A stretch of DNA of 64,000 bases from Trebonia sp050013875 (GTDB taxonomy: Bacteria > Actinomycetota > Actinomycetes > Streptosporangiales > Streptosporangiaceae), in NCBI GenBank assembly GCA_050013875.1, contig JBEKEK010000054.1, positions 1 through 64,000 of the forward strand, in the 5' to 3' direction. This document shows, one piece after another, positions 41,549-50,559 of the stretch (its first letter is position 1; each line of letters opens with the position of its first letter). Under the pieces are notes generated by a model. That model made no database searches. It was not told the DNA's origin and saw only the letters and a program-made list of their open reading frames with translations. Made by a program: the position numbers and the translations under genes.

Positions 41549-42085
41549 ATGGACATCACCGCGGACGCGGCCGGCGCGACCGGGCCGCAGGAGACAGCGC
41601 CCGGGCCTGAGATAGCGGGCGACCCGCTGGCCCTGGAGCGACAGGTGTGCTTCGCGCTGTCGATCGCCGCCCGCAGCGTGCTGAGCGTTTACCGTCCGCT
41701 GCTTGAGCCGATGGGACTGACCCACCCGCAGTACCTGGTGATGCTGGCGCTGTGGGGGAAGTCCCCGCTGGCGGTCAAGGAGCTCATCGAGATGCTCCAG
41801 CTGGACGGCCCCACGCTGTCGCCGCTGCTCAAGCGCCTTGAGGCAGGCGGCCTGGTCACCAGAACCCGCGACCCGCGGGACGAGCGGCAGCTGCGCGTGG
41901 ACCTCACGCCACGGGGGCGCGCGCTGCGCGAGGACGCGCTGCGCATCCCGCCGGCGATCGTCGCCAAGCTCGGCATGAGCCTCGGTGACCTCGAGGAACT
42001 GCACAAGGGCCTGACCGCCATCAACGAGGCGGCCCGCCGGGCCGGCGTCAAGCCGCTGCCCGCTCCGGCCGAGGACAGCGTCTAG
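41549..42085 (+). CDS. MarR-family regulator, OhrR-like
   Basis: 178-residue winged-helix protein with the OhrR signature around the redox Cys: LERQVCFALSIAARSVLSVY (Cys34) and RPLLEPMGLTHPQYLVMLAL. DNA-binding part: LAVKELIEMLQLDGPTLSPL with wing RDPRDERQLRVDLT. OhrR proteins lose DNA binding when this Cys is oxidised by organic peroxide. No ohr gene is adjacent; the divergent small membrane protein/TPR operon and the downstream PRC-like gene are possible targets. Confidence 0.88.
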   Translation: MDITADAAGATGPQETAPGPEIAGDPLALERQVCFALSIAARSVLSVYRPLLEPMGLTHPQYLVMLALWGKSPLAVKELIEMLQLDGPTLSPLLKRLEAGGLVTRTRDPRDERQLRVDLTPRGRALREDALRIPPAIVAKLGMSLGDLEELHKGLTAINEAARRAGVKPLPAPAEDSV

Positions 42086-42114
42086 GGCTGGCCGGGGCCG
42101 GTACTGTGAGCCGT

Positions 42115-42576
42115 ATGGACGACGAGTTCCCGGTTTCCTACGAGGGCGTTCCCCCCGGCGTTCCGGTGCTGACCAGGGACGGCGAGCAGTTCGGTTTCCT
42201 TGAGCACGTTCTTGAGGTGGCTGAGGAAGACATCTTCGAGGGCATCGTGGTATGGGTGGGCAGCGGCAGCTGGGTGGACCGCCGGATCCAGCGTGACCTG
42301 AGCCAGGGCCACCTGTCGGCCGCCCGCCGGCTGGAGGCATTCCGCCATCAGGACCTGCGCTTCGTCGAGGCGGACAAGGTCGCGGCGATCACCGTCGGCT
42401 ACATCCGCTGCGACCTGGACCTGTCCGAGGCGGCGACGCTGCCGCCGCCCACGGGCGCGCCGGTCTTCTACGCCAACGCGATCGACCAGGCCAATCCGCC
42501 CAACCCGTTCACCGGCCGGTACGGGAACCAGATGTACGGTGGCATGTTCCGCCGCGCCCGGTGGACTCAGGAGTAG
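42115..42576 (+). CDS. PRC-barrel-like/DUF2171-type protein
   Basis: 153 residues. The N-terminal part, GVPVLTRDGEQFGFLEHVLE followed by IFEGIVVWVGSGSWVDRRIQ, looks like a PRC-barrel-type beta domain, and VEADKVAAITVGYIRCDLDL continues it. The C-terminus is Pro/Gly-rich. ATG 42115 chosen over GTG 42106. It follows the MarR gene by 30 bp on the same strand. Function unknown. Confidence 0.6.
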   Translation: MDDEFPVSYEGVPPGVPVLTRDGEQFGFLEHVLEVAEEDIFEGIVVWVGSGSWVDRRIQRDLSQGHLSAARRLEAFRHQDLRFVEADKVAAITVGYIRCDLDLSEAATLPPPTGAPVFYANAIDQANPPNPFTGRYGNQMYGGMFRRARWTQE

Positions 42577-42580
42577 CCGC

Positions 42581-43621
42581 TTAACGGGTGACCTGACCGA
42601 TCGGCAGCGCGCGTTCGACCATGCCGTAGGCGTTCTCGCCGTCCCAGGAGTAACGGGCGCCGCCTTGGTGCAGGAAGAGGTCCCGGTCGGCGGTGCCGGA
42701 GTTGAGGGCGGGGACGGCGGCGAGGGCGGCCCGGCCGGCGGTGGCACAGCTGGTGGTGGTGCGGGCCATAACGCGATGGGTGCCTAGCTCACTGCGCAGG
42801 GCGAAACCGACGTCGCCGCCCTCGGGCTTGAATGTGGTCAGCCACGGCACCTCGACCGGCGTGGCCGGGTACATCCGCTCGCCGTCGAACACGAAGCCAA
42901 GGGCGTAACCGGCGGTGCCGTCGGGCAGGTCAGGGAACGCGGTGTAGCCGAACGCGCGGCCGCTCGGGAACACCGCCGCCTGCCACGTGTGCCCGTGGAA
43001 CCGCGTCATGACGCGCACGCCGAACCGGTAGATGCGCAGCCCGGACGCGGTGAACTCGATCGTCGGGTCGTCGCCGACGCGCAGCGTGCCTCGCGCGGTG
43101 AACAGCTGCTCGTGGCGGTGGCCGGCATCAATCAGCTTCTGTTCTGGACTGCCGTCGCGCTCGACCCAGGGCGGGACCGCCATGGTGAGCTCCGCGTGGA
43201 TCTCGACGTCGACCTGCGGCCCGGTGGCGACGTGGCCTGCCGCCTGGTCGGCGACGTTGGTGTCGACGGCCGGGCCGTGGAAGCGAACGCTCCAGCGCCG
43301 GAAGGGCTCCAGGCACTGGAAGCGGACCGGGCCGCTGCCGAGGACGGTTGGCTCGCGGTGCTCGTCCTGCGTGGGGTAGGCGTCGGCGACGGTGTTGCCA
43401 ACCAGGACACGACCGCCGGCGAAGGCGATATTGGCCTGTACGGCCGGGCGGTCCCAGTCCTGGCCGACGCGTTCGACGCCGAACCGGGGCAGGGCGAAAC
43501 GGCCCTGGTCGTCGTGCAGCCAGATGTTGGTCGCCTGGCGCAGGCGCGGGTCGGCCGGCCGGTGCTCGAGGAAGTGCTCACGAGCCGGCCCAAGGCCCGC
43601 ACTCAGATCGACGGGGGTCAC
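42581..43621 (-). CDS. Uncharacterised beta-rich protein (possible AttH/CrtC-like lipocalin fold)
   Basis: 346 residues with many short beta-prone segments (ATNIWLHDDQGRFALPRFGV, GLRIYRFGVRVMTRFHGHTW, GTAGYALGFVFDGERMYP). The WLHD and HGHTWQAAVF patterns recall AttH/hydroxyneurosporene-synthase-type double lipocalins, but the match is weak. AGGAG before GTG 43621 is well placed. It follows a sulfotransferase gene by 35 bp on the same strand, and actinobacterial loci with P450 and sulfotransferase genes often contain such proteins. Confidence 0.5.
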   Translation of the reverse strand: MTPVDLSAGLGPAREHFLEHRPADPRLRQATNIWLHDDQGRFALPRFGVERVGQDWDRPAVQANIAFAGGRVLVGNTVADAYPTQDEHREPTVLGSGPVRFQCLEPFRRWSVRFHGPAVDTNVADQAAGHVATGPQVDVEIHAELTMAVPPWVERDGSPEQKLIDAGHRHEQLFTARGTLRVGDDPTIEFTASGLRIYRFGVRVMTRFHGHTWQAAVFPSGRAFGYTAFPDLPDGTAGYALGFVFDGERMYPATPVEVPWLTTFKPEGGDVGFALRSELGTHRVMARTTTSCATAGRAALAAVPALNSGTADRDLFLHQGGARYSWDGENAYGMVERALPIGQVTR

Positions 43622-43656
43622 GGCTGCTCCTAGCGTTGGTCGAATCGGTTCAGCGG

Positions 43657-44337
43657 TTAGATCAGCCCAGCGAAGCGGTCACGGTAGGCGGGGAACGCGT
43701 CGGCCAGATCGGCGTCCGACAGGCCGTAGTCGGCGGCGTGGTGAACATGCTCGCCGCGGACCCTGCTTTCGCCGCGGCTGGGTCGCTGCCGGTCGAGATG
43801 GGCCGTCAGCGCCCGATGGAATGCGTTCGTGTACGGCAGCCCGAACCGCTCGTAGATGGCGTGCACCGCGTCCCTTGGGCGGGCTAGCAGGTCGCGGTAC
43901 GCGATGTCCAAGACGGCACGGTCCACGGCGGGCAGTGACCGGTCGGCCATCGCGCGCTCGAAGGCCGCTCCCCACAGCGCGCGGACGGCAGCGCCGACCT
44001 GGCGGGGGTCGGCCCGCGGTATGTACATCGCCTGATTGGTGTGGATGAGCTTGGCCAGCGAGGCCATCGCGGTCACGGGATCGCGATGGGTCTGCACTAG
44101 GCAGGCGTCGGGGTAGGTGTCCAGGAGTTCGGCCAAGCCGAACAGGTGCTCAGGTGACTTGAGCGTCCAGCGGCCGCGCGGGCCCTTCCACTGGAGTTCC
44201 TGCAGGACCCGCTGGTGTGTGCGGTACTTGCCGGTGTGCCGGGCGGCGGCGAACCAGGTCGCGTAGGACTCGAGCCCGAAGCGGTGGTAGAAGTTGGCGC
44301 TGGCGAAGTTTGGGACGAGCGCGTCTTCGACCAGCCC
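43657..44337 (-). pseudogene. Sulfotransferase, N-terminally truncated
   Basis: Residues from LVPNFASANFYHRFGLESYA through RWTLKSPEHLFGLAELLDTY, CLVQTHRDPVTAMASLAKL and AIYERFGLPYTNAFHRAL match the C-terminal two thirds of an actinobacterial sulfotransferase. The PAPS-binding N-terminal P-loop region (about 130 residues) is missing: upstream sequence is the antisense of a P450 fragment. The open frame does continue to an ATG at 44400, but that part is not sulfotransferase. The product is very unlikely to be active. Confidence 0.75.
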
Positions 44338-44577
44338 GAGCGGCTCGATCTCACCAGGACGCCGAACCGCCACCTCGCCTTCGGCGGCGCGGGCGCGCAT
44401 TACTGCGTCGGCTCCAACCTGGGCAGGGTGACCCTCCGCTCGATCCTGCGCGAGCTACTCGACCGCCTGCCCGATATCGAAGCCGGCCAACCCCGCTATC
44501 TCGCCAGTTGCATCGTCTCGGGCATCGTGTTCCTGCCCGTGCGGGCCTGGGCGGGCAAGTGGATGACGGATGCCTAG
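44311..44577 (+). pseudogene. Cytochrome P450 C-terminal fragment
   Basis: Frame beginning about 44311 reads DERVFDQPERLDLTRTPNRH, then LAFGGAGAHYCVGSNLGRVT, the heme-ligand loop with the axial Cys, and ends RYLASCIVSGIVFLPVRAWA to a stop at 44577. This is the last 85 or so residues of a bacterial class P450 (normally about 400). Everything upstream of it is a sulfotransferase on the other strand, and its end overlaps the antisense tail of an S9 peptidase. It is a rearrangement remnant. Confidence 0.8.
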
Positions 44578-46680
44578 GGCGTCGTTGAGGAAGGCAAGCT
44601 GGTGGCGCAGTAGCTGGCTGACGGTGTTCTCGTCGGTGGGCGTGTGGGTCGAGCCGGACAGCGGCAGGACCTGGTGCGGGCGGCCGGCCGCCAGCAGTGC
44701 CGACGACATCCGGAGCGTGTGCGCCACCACAACGTTGTCGTCGGCCATCCCGTGGATGAGCAGCAGTGGCCGGGTCAGGCCGGCGGCGTAAGTCATGGTC
44801 GAGGAACGCTCGTAGCCACCTGGGTTCTCGGCCGGCCGGCCGAGGAACCGCTCCCGCCAGTGCGTGTCGTAGAGCCGCTGATCGTGCGGGCCAGCGCCGG
44901 AGATCGCGGCGTGGAAGACGTCCGGCCGACGGATCACGGCCATCGCGGCGAGCGAGCCGCCGAACGACCAGCCCCGGATCCCGACCCGGGTCAGGTCCAG
45001 GTCACCGAACCGCTCCGCCACCGCTTGCAGCGCGTCGGCCTGATCCTCCACCGGCGCGGACAGGGTATCGCCGTACACCGTCTTCTCCCAGGCGGGCCCC
45101 CGGCCAGGGGTACCGCGCCCGTCCGCGACCAGCACCGCGAAGCCGTGCTCGGCGAACCACTGGTCCTCGCAGAACGTGCTGCTGCGCATCCGGACCACGA
45201 GTTGACCGGCCGGGCCGCCGTAGGGGCTCAGCAGCACCGGGAGGCGCACCCCCGGTTCGTACCAGGAGGGCAGCAGCAGGGCTGCCCGCAGCGCCCGCGC
45301 GCCAACCGTCAGCCAGGTGATTCTCGGGCTGAGCACGGGCTCGGCCGCCAGGCTGGCGATGGCGTGCTGGCCGGCCGCGCCTGCCCGGCTGGCGGTCATC
45401 GCGTCCCCTGCCTCGGTGCGCGAGAACCGCACCACGGTGCCGCCGGCCGCGCTACCGCCGTGCACACCCGGTGAATCGCTGAGCCGGGTCAGGCCCGTCC
45501 GCGGGTCATAGCGCCAGAGGTGCTCCTCGGTGGGCTCCTGGGTGCCGATGAAGTAGACCGTCTCGCCGTCGGCCCCGTTCACCTCGCGGACCTGCAGGCC
45601 GTCGGGGGTGACCGGGGTGCTGTCGATGACCAGCCGCCGGGCATCGCCGATATCGGATACCCGCACCAGGAGGCCGGCCACGGTCCGCAGCGGCGCCCCG
45701 TAGGTGAGCTGCACCCAGGCCGGGTCGCGCTCCTCGTGCAGAATCGTCGTCGCGCCGGTCACCGGGTCGGCGCCGAGGATGAGCACGGTCCGCTGGTCGC
45801 GGCTCTGCACCGTGAGCAGCGGCCCGTGCGCGTCCCAGCTCGCGGCGGCCAGGTACTCGAACGCCTGCCGGTCCCAGCCGACCTCGGTCCTTGAGCCGTC
45901 CAGCCGGAGCACGTGCAGCGTCACGTCCGCGTTGGCGGTCCCGGCGGCCGGGTACCGGATCGCACGCGGCTGGCTCTGCGGATTGGCCGGGTCCGCGATC
46001 CACCACCGCAGCACCGGGGAGTTGTCGACCCGCGCGGCCAGCAGCCGCCGGCCGTCGGGCGCCCACCAGAAACCGCGGTCCCGGTACATGGACTCGGCCG
46101 CGGCGTGCTCAGCGAGCCCGTAGCTGACCTCGGCGTGCTCCGGCTCGGCGAGCACCTGACTGGTGCCGTCGCCGAGTTCGGCCACGTGCAGCGCCCCGTC
46201 GGTGACATACGCGACGCGCTGCCCGGCGGGGTCGATTCGCGGTTCCGTCACCGGCCCGGCGGTGGGCACCAGCCGCGGGAGCTCATCCGGCCGCACCCGG
46301 CCGCCCCGCGCGCCGCCCTGGCCGAGCAGTAGCACCCAGAGCCGGCCGTCCAGCGCGAACGCCACGGTGCGGCAGTCCACGTCGGCCGAGTAGGCGACGA
46401 TTCCGCCCGCCAGCTCACGGGCGCGTTCCCGGCGGATTCGCTCGGCCTCGGGAACATCGCCCGACCCGGCGTTCCACCCGGCGGCCGGGTCGGCCAGCAG
46501 CTGCTCGCCCTGGCCGGCTGCCAGGTCAAGCAGCCACAGGCAGGTGACGGGATCCTCGCCGCCCTTGCTCCGCAGGAAAAGCACGCGCTCGCCATCGGCC
46601 GAGATCGTCACCGCGCGCGGGACCCCGAGCGAAAAGCGCCGGGTCCTGGCCAGCTGACGGGGAAACTCATCCAGCACCAT
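44455..46680 (-). CDS. S9-family serine peptidase (DPP IV-like)
   Basis: 741-residue prolyl-oligopeptidase-family peptidase: N-terminal beta-propeller (about 1-470, with YSADVDCRTVAFALDGRLWV, RGFWWAPDGRRLLAARVDN), then an alpha/beta-hydrolase domain with nucleophile GWSFGG, Asp in HGMADDNVV and His in GSTHTPTDEN. Family members cleave N-terminal dipeptides after Pro or Ala. No signal peptide, so cytoplasmic. ATG 46680 has GGAAG nine bases upstream; ATG 46686 is too close. The final 35-40 residues (after FLNDALGIRHP) are read from the antisense of the P450 fragment, so the natural C-terminus was replaced. Confidence 0.87.
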   Translation of the reverse strand: MVLDEFPRQLARTRRFSLGVPRAVTISADGERVLFLRSKGGEDPVTCLWLLDLAAGQGEQLLADPAAGWNAGSGDVPEAERIRRERARELAGGIVAYSADVDCRTVAFALDGRLWVLLLGQGGARGGRVRPDELPRLVPTAGPVTEPRIDPAGQRVAYVTDGALHVAELGDGTSQVLAEPEHAEVSYGLAEHAAAESMYRDRGFWWAPDGRRLLAARVDNSPVLRWWIADPANPQSQPRAIRYPAAGTANADVTLHVLRLDGSRTEVGWDRQAFEYLAAASWDAHGPLLTVQSRDQRTVLILGADPVTGATTILHEERDPAWVQLTYGAPLRTVAGLLVRVSDIGDARRLVIDSTPVTPDGLQVREVNGADGETVYFIGTQEPTEEHLWRYDPRTGLTRLSDSPGVHGGSAAGGTVVRFSRTEAGDAMTASRAGAAGQHAIASLAAEPVLSPRITWLTVGARALRAALLLPSWYEPGVRLPVLLSPYGGPAGQLVVRMRSSTFCEDQWFAEHGFAVLVADGRGTPGRGPAWEKTVYGDTLSAPVEDQADALQAVAERFGDLDLTRVGIRGWSFGGSLAAMAVIRRPDVFHAAISGAGPHDQRLYDTHWRERFLGRPAENPGGYERSSTMTYAAGLTRPLLLIHGMADDNVVVAHTLRMSSALLAAGRPHQVLPLSGSTHTPTDENTVSQLLRHQLAFLNDALGIRHPLARPGPHGQEHDARDDATGEIAGLAGFDIGQAVE

Positions 46681-46686
46681 GTCCAT

Positions 46687-47003
46687 AATCTTCCACAGGT
46701 GTCACCCCCACCGTCACCCCCACGCGACGCCCGCCCAAGCCCCGCCCTGCCGCCTACGCCAACCACCTGTTAGAAAGCTGTCACCTACGCCAACGACATC
46801 GCCCAGTGGTGTCAATGGCGTAACCGACAGGTTCGAGCAGGTCAATGGCGTAACCGACAGGTCACGCCCCTGTCAGCTACGCCAACGACATCGCCCAGTG
46901 GTGTCAATGGCGTAACCGACAGGTCTATCGCGTGGTTGGCGTAACCGACAGGTCGCGGCCGACGCTCGGGCGGTAGCTGAGTCAGTCGCCCTCGGGAACC
47001 CGG
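46687..47003. other. 317-bp interval with a family of direct and inverted repeats
   Basis: No gene is seen. It is the promoter side of the S9 peptidase gene and lies beyond the end of efeB. It contains four copies of TGGCGTAACCGACAGGT and two copies of a 55-bp compound unit, described separately. Confidence 0.8.
46778..46953. repeat. 55-bp direct repeats and 17-bp core repeats
   Basis: Two 55-bp units (46778-46832 and 46870-46924) differ at one base. Each opens with CTGTCA(C/G)CTACGCCA and closes with TGGCGTAACCGACAGGT, which are imperfect inverses. The closing 17-mer recurs at 46816, 46846, 46908 and 46937. A further inverted partial copy lies near 46752-46770. Confidence 0.8.
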
Positions 47004-48239
47004 TTAGGCAAGCATGGTCCTGCCGTACCAGTCGGACGCGTCGCGGACGCCGGGCAGGGTGAAGAAGTAGCCGCCGCCGAACGGCTGCACGTAGTCGACG
47101 AGCGGCTCGCCGATCAGGCGCCGCTGGACCGTCTCGAACTGGCGCTGCACGTCCTGCTGGTAGCAGATGAAGATATGGCCGGTCTGCAGGTTCCCGTTGA
47201 GGTCCACGCCGAGGTCGTAGTTGTAGGAACGGCGGATGAGGCGCTGGTTGGCGGTCGCGGGTGTCCGCGGGTTCGCGAGCCTGATGTGGGCGTCGAGCGG
47301 GATCACGTCGCCGTTCGGGTCGGCCTTGTAGTCGGGCGTGTCGAACTCGCTGGTCCCGTCGAGCGGCGCGCCGGTGTCGCGGCGACGGCCGAACATCGTC
47401 TCCTGCTCGTTGATCGACACCCGATCCCAGAACTCCACCAGCATCCGGATCAACCGGACGACGACGTAGCTTCCGTCCCGCGCCCAGGCAGGCTCCTTCG
47501 GGTCGTCGACCCAGACCAGGGCGCTCGCGAGCTGGCCGGCCGGGTTGGCGGTGCCGTCCTTGAAGCCGAGCAGGTTCCGCGATGTGCCCGAGGGGCGGGG
47601 CGGCGAGTTGTAACCCTCCATCTTCCACGCCAGCTGCATGCCGCCCCTGGTGTGCTTGGTGACGTCCCTGATCGCGTGGTGAATGGTGTCCGGGTGATTG
47701 GCGCACAGCTGCAGCAGCAGGTCGCCACCGAGGAAGGCGGACTCGAGCGAGTCGTTCGGGAAGGCGGCCATCGGCGTGAGCTTGAGCGGCTTGTTTCCGG
47801 CGAGGTTGTAGCGGTCGTCGAACAAGGTTGAGCCGACCGACATCGTCACGGTCAGTCCGTCGGCGGGGACGACGGGGCCGAGCACGTCGCTGTCCGACGG
47901 CGGCTGGCTGACGCCGAGGTTGGGCGGGGTGCCGCCGGCGGTGAGAAAGCGCGCCCGGGCGGTGACCGCCCGCAGCAGGTCCGCCAGCTCCGCCCTGCCC
48001 GACGCCGCCGCGTTGAACGAGGCCACACAGGTAAACGCCTGCTTGCTGGCCGGCCCGGGGGTCAGCACCCCGGACTGGTGCACTCCGTGAAACGGGTACG
48101 ACGCCTCGGTCACCGGTCCGCTGACGGTGGCCGCGTCCGCGTCGGCGCGGGCACCGCCAATCAGCACGCCGCCCGCCAGCGCGGTGCCGGCCGCGCCGGC
48201 GGCGGTGCCCTTGAGGAAGTTGCGGCGATTGATGTTCAC
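47004..48239 (-). CDS. efeB: Deferrochelatase/DyP-type peroxidase EfeB
   Basis: 411-residue Tat-exported heme peroxidase (signal NRRNFLKGTAAGAAGTALAG, about 4-23). DyP hallmark GFKDGTANP (225-233) with distal Asp, and DAHIRLANPRTP for the proximal His region. EfeB works with EfeU/EfeO in ferrous iron uptake, oxidising iron or releasing it from heme at the cell surface. ATG 48239. It lies 57 bp downstream of the EfeU-EfeO fusion and is presumably in the same operon under the iron box at 50541. Confidence 0.92.
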   Translation of the reverse strand: MNINRRNFLKGTAAGAAGTALAGGVLIGGARADADAATVSGPVTEASYPFHGVHQSGVLTPGPASKQAFTCVASFNAAASGRAELADLLRAVTARARFLTAGGTPPNLGVSQPPSDSDVLGPVVPADGLTVTMSVGSTLFDDRYNLAGNKPLKLTPMAAFPNDSLESAFLGGDLLLQLCANHPDTIHHAIRDVTKHTRGGMQLAWKMEGYNSPPRPSGTSRNLLGFKDGTANPAGQLASALVWVDDPKEPAWARDGSYVVVRLIRMLVEFWDRVSINEQETMFGRRRDTGAPLDGTSEFDTPDYKADPNGDVIPLDAHIRLANPRTPATANQRLIRRSYNYDLGVDLNGNLQTGHIFICYQQDVQRQFETVQRRLIGEPLVDYVQPFGGGYFFTLPGVRDASDWYGRTMLA

Positions 48240-48296
48240 GGGAAAGCTCTCCTGGGGTTGCTGCAGCGGAACGGATGCTGGCCGGGGGCGAAAGAA

Positions 48297-50534
48297 TTAG
48301 TGCGTGGGGGGAACTTCCAGCAGATCCGGAACGGTCGCGAGTGTTTCCAGCAGCGCACCGATGGCCGCGTCCACGTGCTGGCGCTGGCCGAGGGTGACCG
48401 CGGTGAGCGGCTGCCATCGGCCGCCGCTGGCCCGGGTCGCCAGCAGCGCGCCGTCGAGCGTCTCCAGCTCGCTTTCCGCGGCCGCCACCAGGCCGGGGTC
48501 CCGCGCGTTGATGAGCGCGGCCTCGTACCCGAGGACAACCCGGTCGACCTGGGTGTCGGCGTACGTCATCGCGTACGCGGCGCCCGCGCCGTAGTCGTCG
48601 ACGCCGGACAGATGGTCGCGGAGGGCGTCCTCGATGATCTCGTGGACGCGGAGCGGCAGCTGCGTCGGGTCGCCCGCGAGGTCGTCGGTGGTCAGGTTCT
48701 GCCGCACCGCGGCGACGTTCTCCGCCAGCGCGCTGGCCACCGGAAGCAGTTCCTTCGCGGGCTGGCCCGCCCACAGGCCGTACTCAAGACGGTGCAGGCC
48801 GGTGAAGCCCTTGTCATTGACGCCACCCGGCAGGCCGCCGGCCAGCCCGTCGACTGCCAGCCCAAGGTCGCCGAAGCTATCGTAGGACGCGCCGACCCGC
48901 TCCCAGGCCTGCTGGGCGGGCAGCCAGTCCTTCTTGGCCTGCGCGATGTCGCCCTGGCCGAGGTCCTGCTTGAGCTTGCTGACGTCCGCTGCCAGGTCGG
49001 CCAGCTGAGCGGCGGCGTACTTCTGGTAGAGCTCGTTCGGCGGCGTCAGTTCCTTGCGGGTGACCGGCCGCACCGCGACCGGGGCCGCGACCGTGCCCGT
49101 GGCACTGACCGTGACCGGCTGCGACACCATGGCCGGCTGAGAGCCCATCAGGCATTTGAACGTGTAGCTGCCGGCGCCGAGGGTCGCCGTCAGCGGCGCG
49201 AAGGTACCAGGGCCGAGCGTCTCGATCTCACCCACGATCGCGCCGTCGGCGTTGTCGAGGTTGATCTCGCCCGCCAGGCCGGACTTGTTGGTGACGGTAA
49301 ACGTCTGCGTGCCCGCCTCGGCGGACGACCATTGCGGCGCGCACTCGGTCGCCGTCACCGACAGCGCCGCGCCGGTGCTGCTGGCCGCGGCGGGCAGCGC
49401 GGCGATCGTCAGGCCGGCCGCGAGGGCGGGGACGATGACGAGGACGCCCGCCACCGCCCACGGCCGTCCGGCCGCCAGCCGCTCCCAGCGGCCCGGGCCG
49501 GGTGCCGGGGAGGGAGTGCCCGCGGCGGTGCCGGCCGCGGAGTTGGCGGCCGCGGAGTTGGCGGCCGCGGAGTTGGCGGCCGCGGCCGTGCCGGGCACCG
49601 CCGTGCCGGGCGCGGTGGTCCCGGCCGCGGAGGTGCCGGCGGCAAGGCTGGCTGCGCCGGGACTGGCGGCCTCGCCCCTCGTGGCGGGGCGGACGGCCCG
49701 GCCCGCGTTCACGAAGGCCGGGATGACGACGGCGAGGTACGCGAGATAGGCGGTGACCTGGAGAACGGTCATCTTGGGGGACAGCTCGGTGATGCCGGTG
49801 ATGATCGACGCCCACCACGAGGCCGGGTCGATGTGCGCGGTCAGGTCGAACGCGGTCCACGCGTGGCCGGGCAGCAGATTCGCGTCCTGCAGGTCACCGA
49901 GACCGTACGCGAGCACTCCCGCGGCGATGACGATGAGCGCGATCGCGGTCCGGTTGAAGAACACGCCGACGTTCAGGTGGACCGCCCGGCGGTAGAGCAG
50001 CCAGCAGAGGGTGACCGCCGCGGCGATGCCGATCGCGGCGCCGACGAGCGGCGCCACCGTCTGCCCGGAGGCCCGGGCCGCCGTCCACAGGAACAGGGTC
50101 GTCTCCAGGCCCTCGCGGCCAACGGAGAGGAACGCGGTGATCGTGAGCGCCCCGGTGCCGACCGCGGCGGCCCGCGCCACCTCGCCGCGCAGGTGCGCCG
50201 ACAAGGTGGCGGCGGTACGGCGCATCCAGAAGATCATCGCGGTCACCAGGCCAACCGCGAACACGCTGAGGATGCCGCCGACCGCCTCCTGGCCCGAGCT
50301 TGACAGCACGCTGACCGAGAACGTCAGCACCGCGGCGAAGGCGCCCGCGAGGGTCACCGCCCCGAGCACGCCGAGCCAGATCGGCGCCGTCGATATCCGC
50401 GCCTGGCCGTCGCGCCCGGCCCGCGCCGGCGCCGTCTTGCGCACTGCGGCCAGCAGGATGGTCACCACGAGGCCGGCCTCAAGGCCCTCACGGAGCCCGA
50501 TCAGCAGGTTAGGTACGCTGTCCGCCCAAGTCAC
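48297..50534 (-). CDS. efeUO: EfeU-EfeO fusion iron transporter
   Basis: 745 residues. Part one (1-285) is the FTR1-like permease EfeU with two REGLE motifs (15-19 and 140-144) and about seven membrane helices. A linker of about 60 residues includes NSAAA repeats (321-334), followed by a further hydrophobic segment (360-385). Part two is EfeO: cupredoxin-like domain (about 390-480, Cys398 and Cys461) and an M75/imelysin-type domain (about 495-745) with HRLE at 581-584. Most bacteria encode EfeU and EfeO as separate proteins; here the periplasmic donor is tethered to the permease. The start GTG 50534 lies six bases from the iron box, with no ribosome site, so the mRNA may be leaderless. Confidence 0.92.
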   Translation of the reverse strand: MTWADSVPNLLIGLREGLEAGLVVTILLAAVRKTAPARAGRDGQARISTAPIWLGVLGAVTLAGAFAAVLTFSVSVLSSSGQEAVGGILSVFAVGLVTAMIFWMRRTAATLSAHLRGEVARAAAVGTGALTITAFLSVGREGLETTLFLWTAARASGQTVAPLVGAAIGIAAAVTLCWLLYRRAVHLNVGVFFNRTAIALIVIAAGVLAYGLGDLQDANLLPGHAWTAFDLTAHIDPASWWASIITGITELSPKMTVLQVTAYLAYLAVVIPAFVNAGRAVRPATRGEAASPGAASLAAGTSAAGTTAPGTAVPGTAAAANSAAANSAAANSAAGTAAGTPSPAPGPGRWERLAAGRPWAVAGVLVIVPALAAGLTIAALPAAASSTGAALSVTATECAPQWSSAEAGTQTFTVTNKSGLAGEINLDNADGAIVGEIETLGPGTFAPLTATLGAGSYTFKCLMGSQPAMVSQPVTVSATGTVAAPVAVRPVTRKELTPPNELYQKYAAAQLADLAADVSKLKQDLGQGDIAQAKKDWLPAQQAWERVGASYDSFGDLGLAVDGLAGGLPGGVNDKGFTGLHRLEYGLWAGQPAKELLPVASALAENVAAVRQNLTTDDLAGDPTQLPLRVHEIIEDALRDHLSGVDDYGAGAAYAMTYADTQVDRVVLGYEAALINARDPGLVAAAESELETLDGALLATRASGGRWQPLTAVTLGQRQHVDAAIGALLETLATVPDLLEVPPTH

Positions 50535-50540
50535 GCAGAC

Positions 50541-50559
50541 TAAGGTAAGGCTTACCTAA
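50541..50559 (-). promoter_or_regulatory. DtxR/IdeR-type iron box
   Basis: TAAGGTAAGGCTTACCTAA matches the 19-bp palindromic DtxR/IdeR operator pattern (TTAGGTTAGGCTAACCTAA) closely. Sitting directly upstream of the efeUO start, it should mediate Fe(II)-dependent repression of the uptake operon. Confidence 0.85.

Noticed and set aside
46778..46953. Possible CRISPR array
   Set aside because: Core repeats are unevenly spaced (13, 45 and 12 bases) and spacers are themselves repeated; not an array.
46873..48774. 633-codon minus-strand frame across efeB
   Set aside because: Out of frame with the clear Tat-signal and DyP motifs of efeB; Arg-rich shadow.
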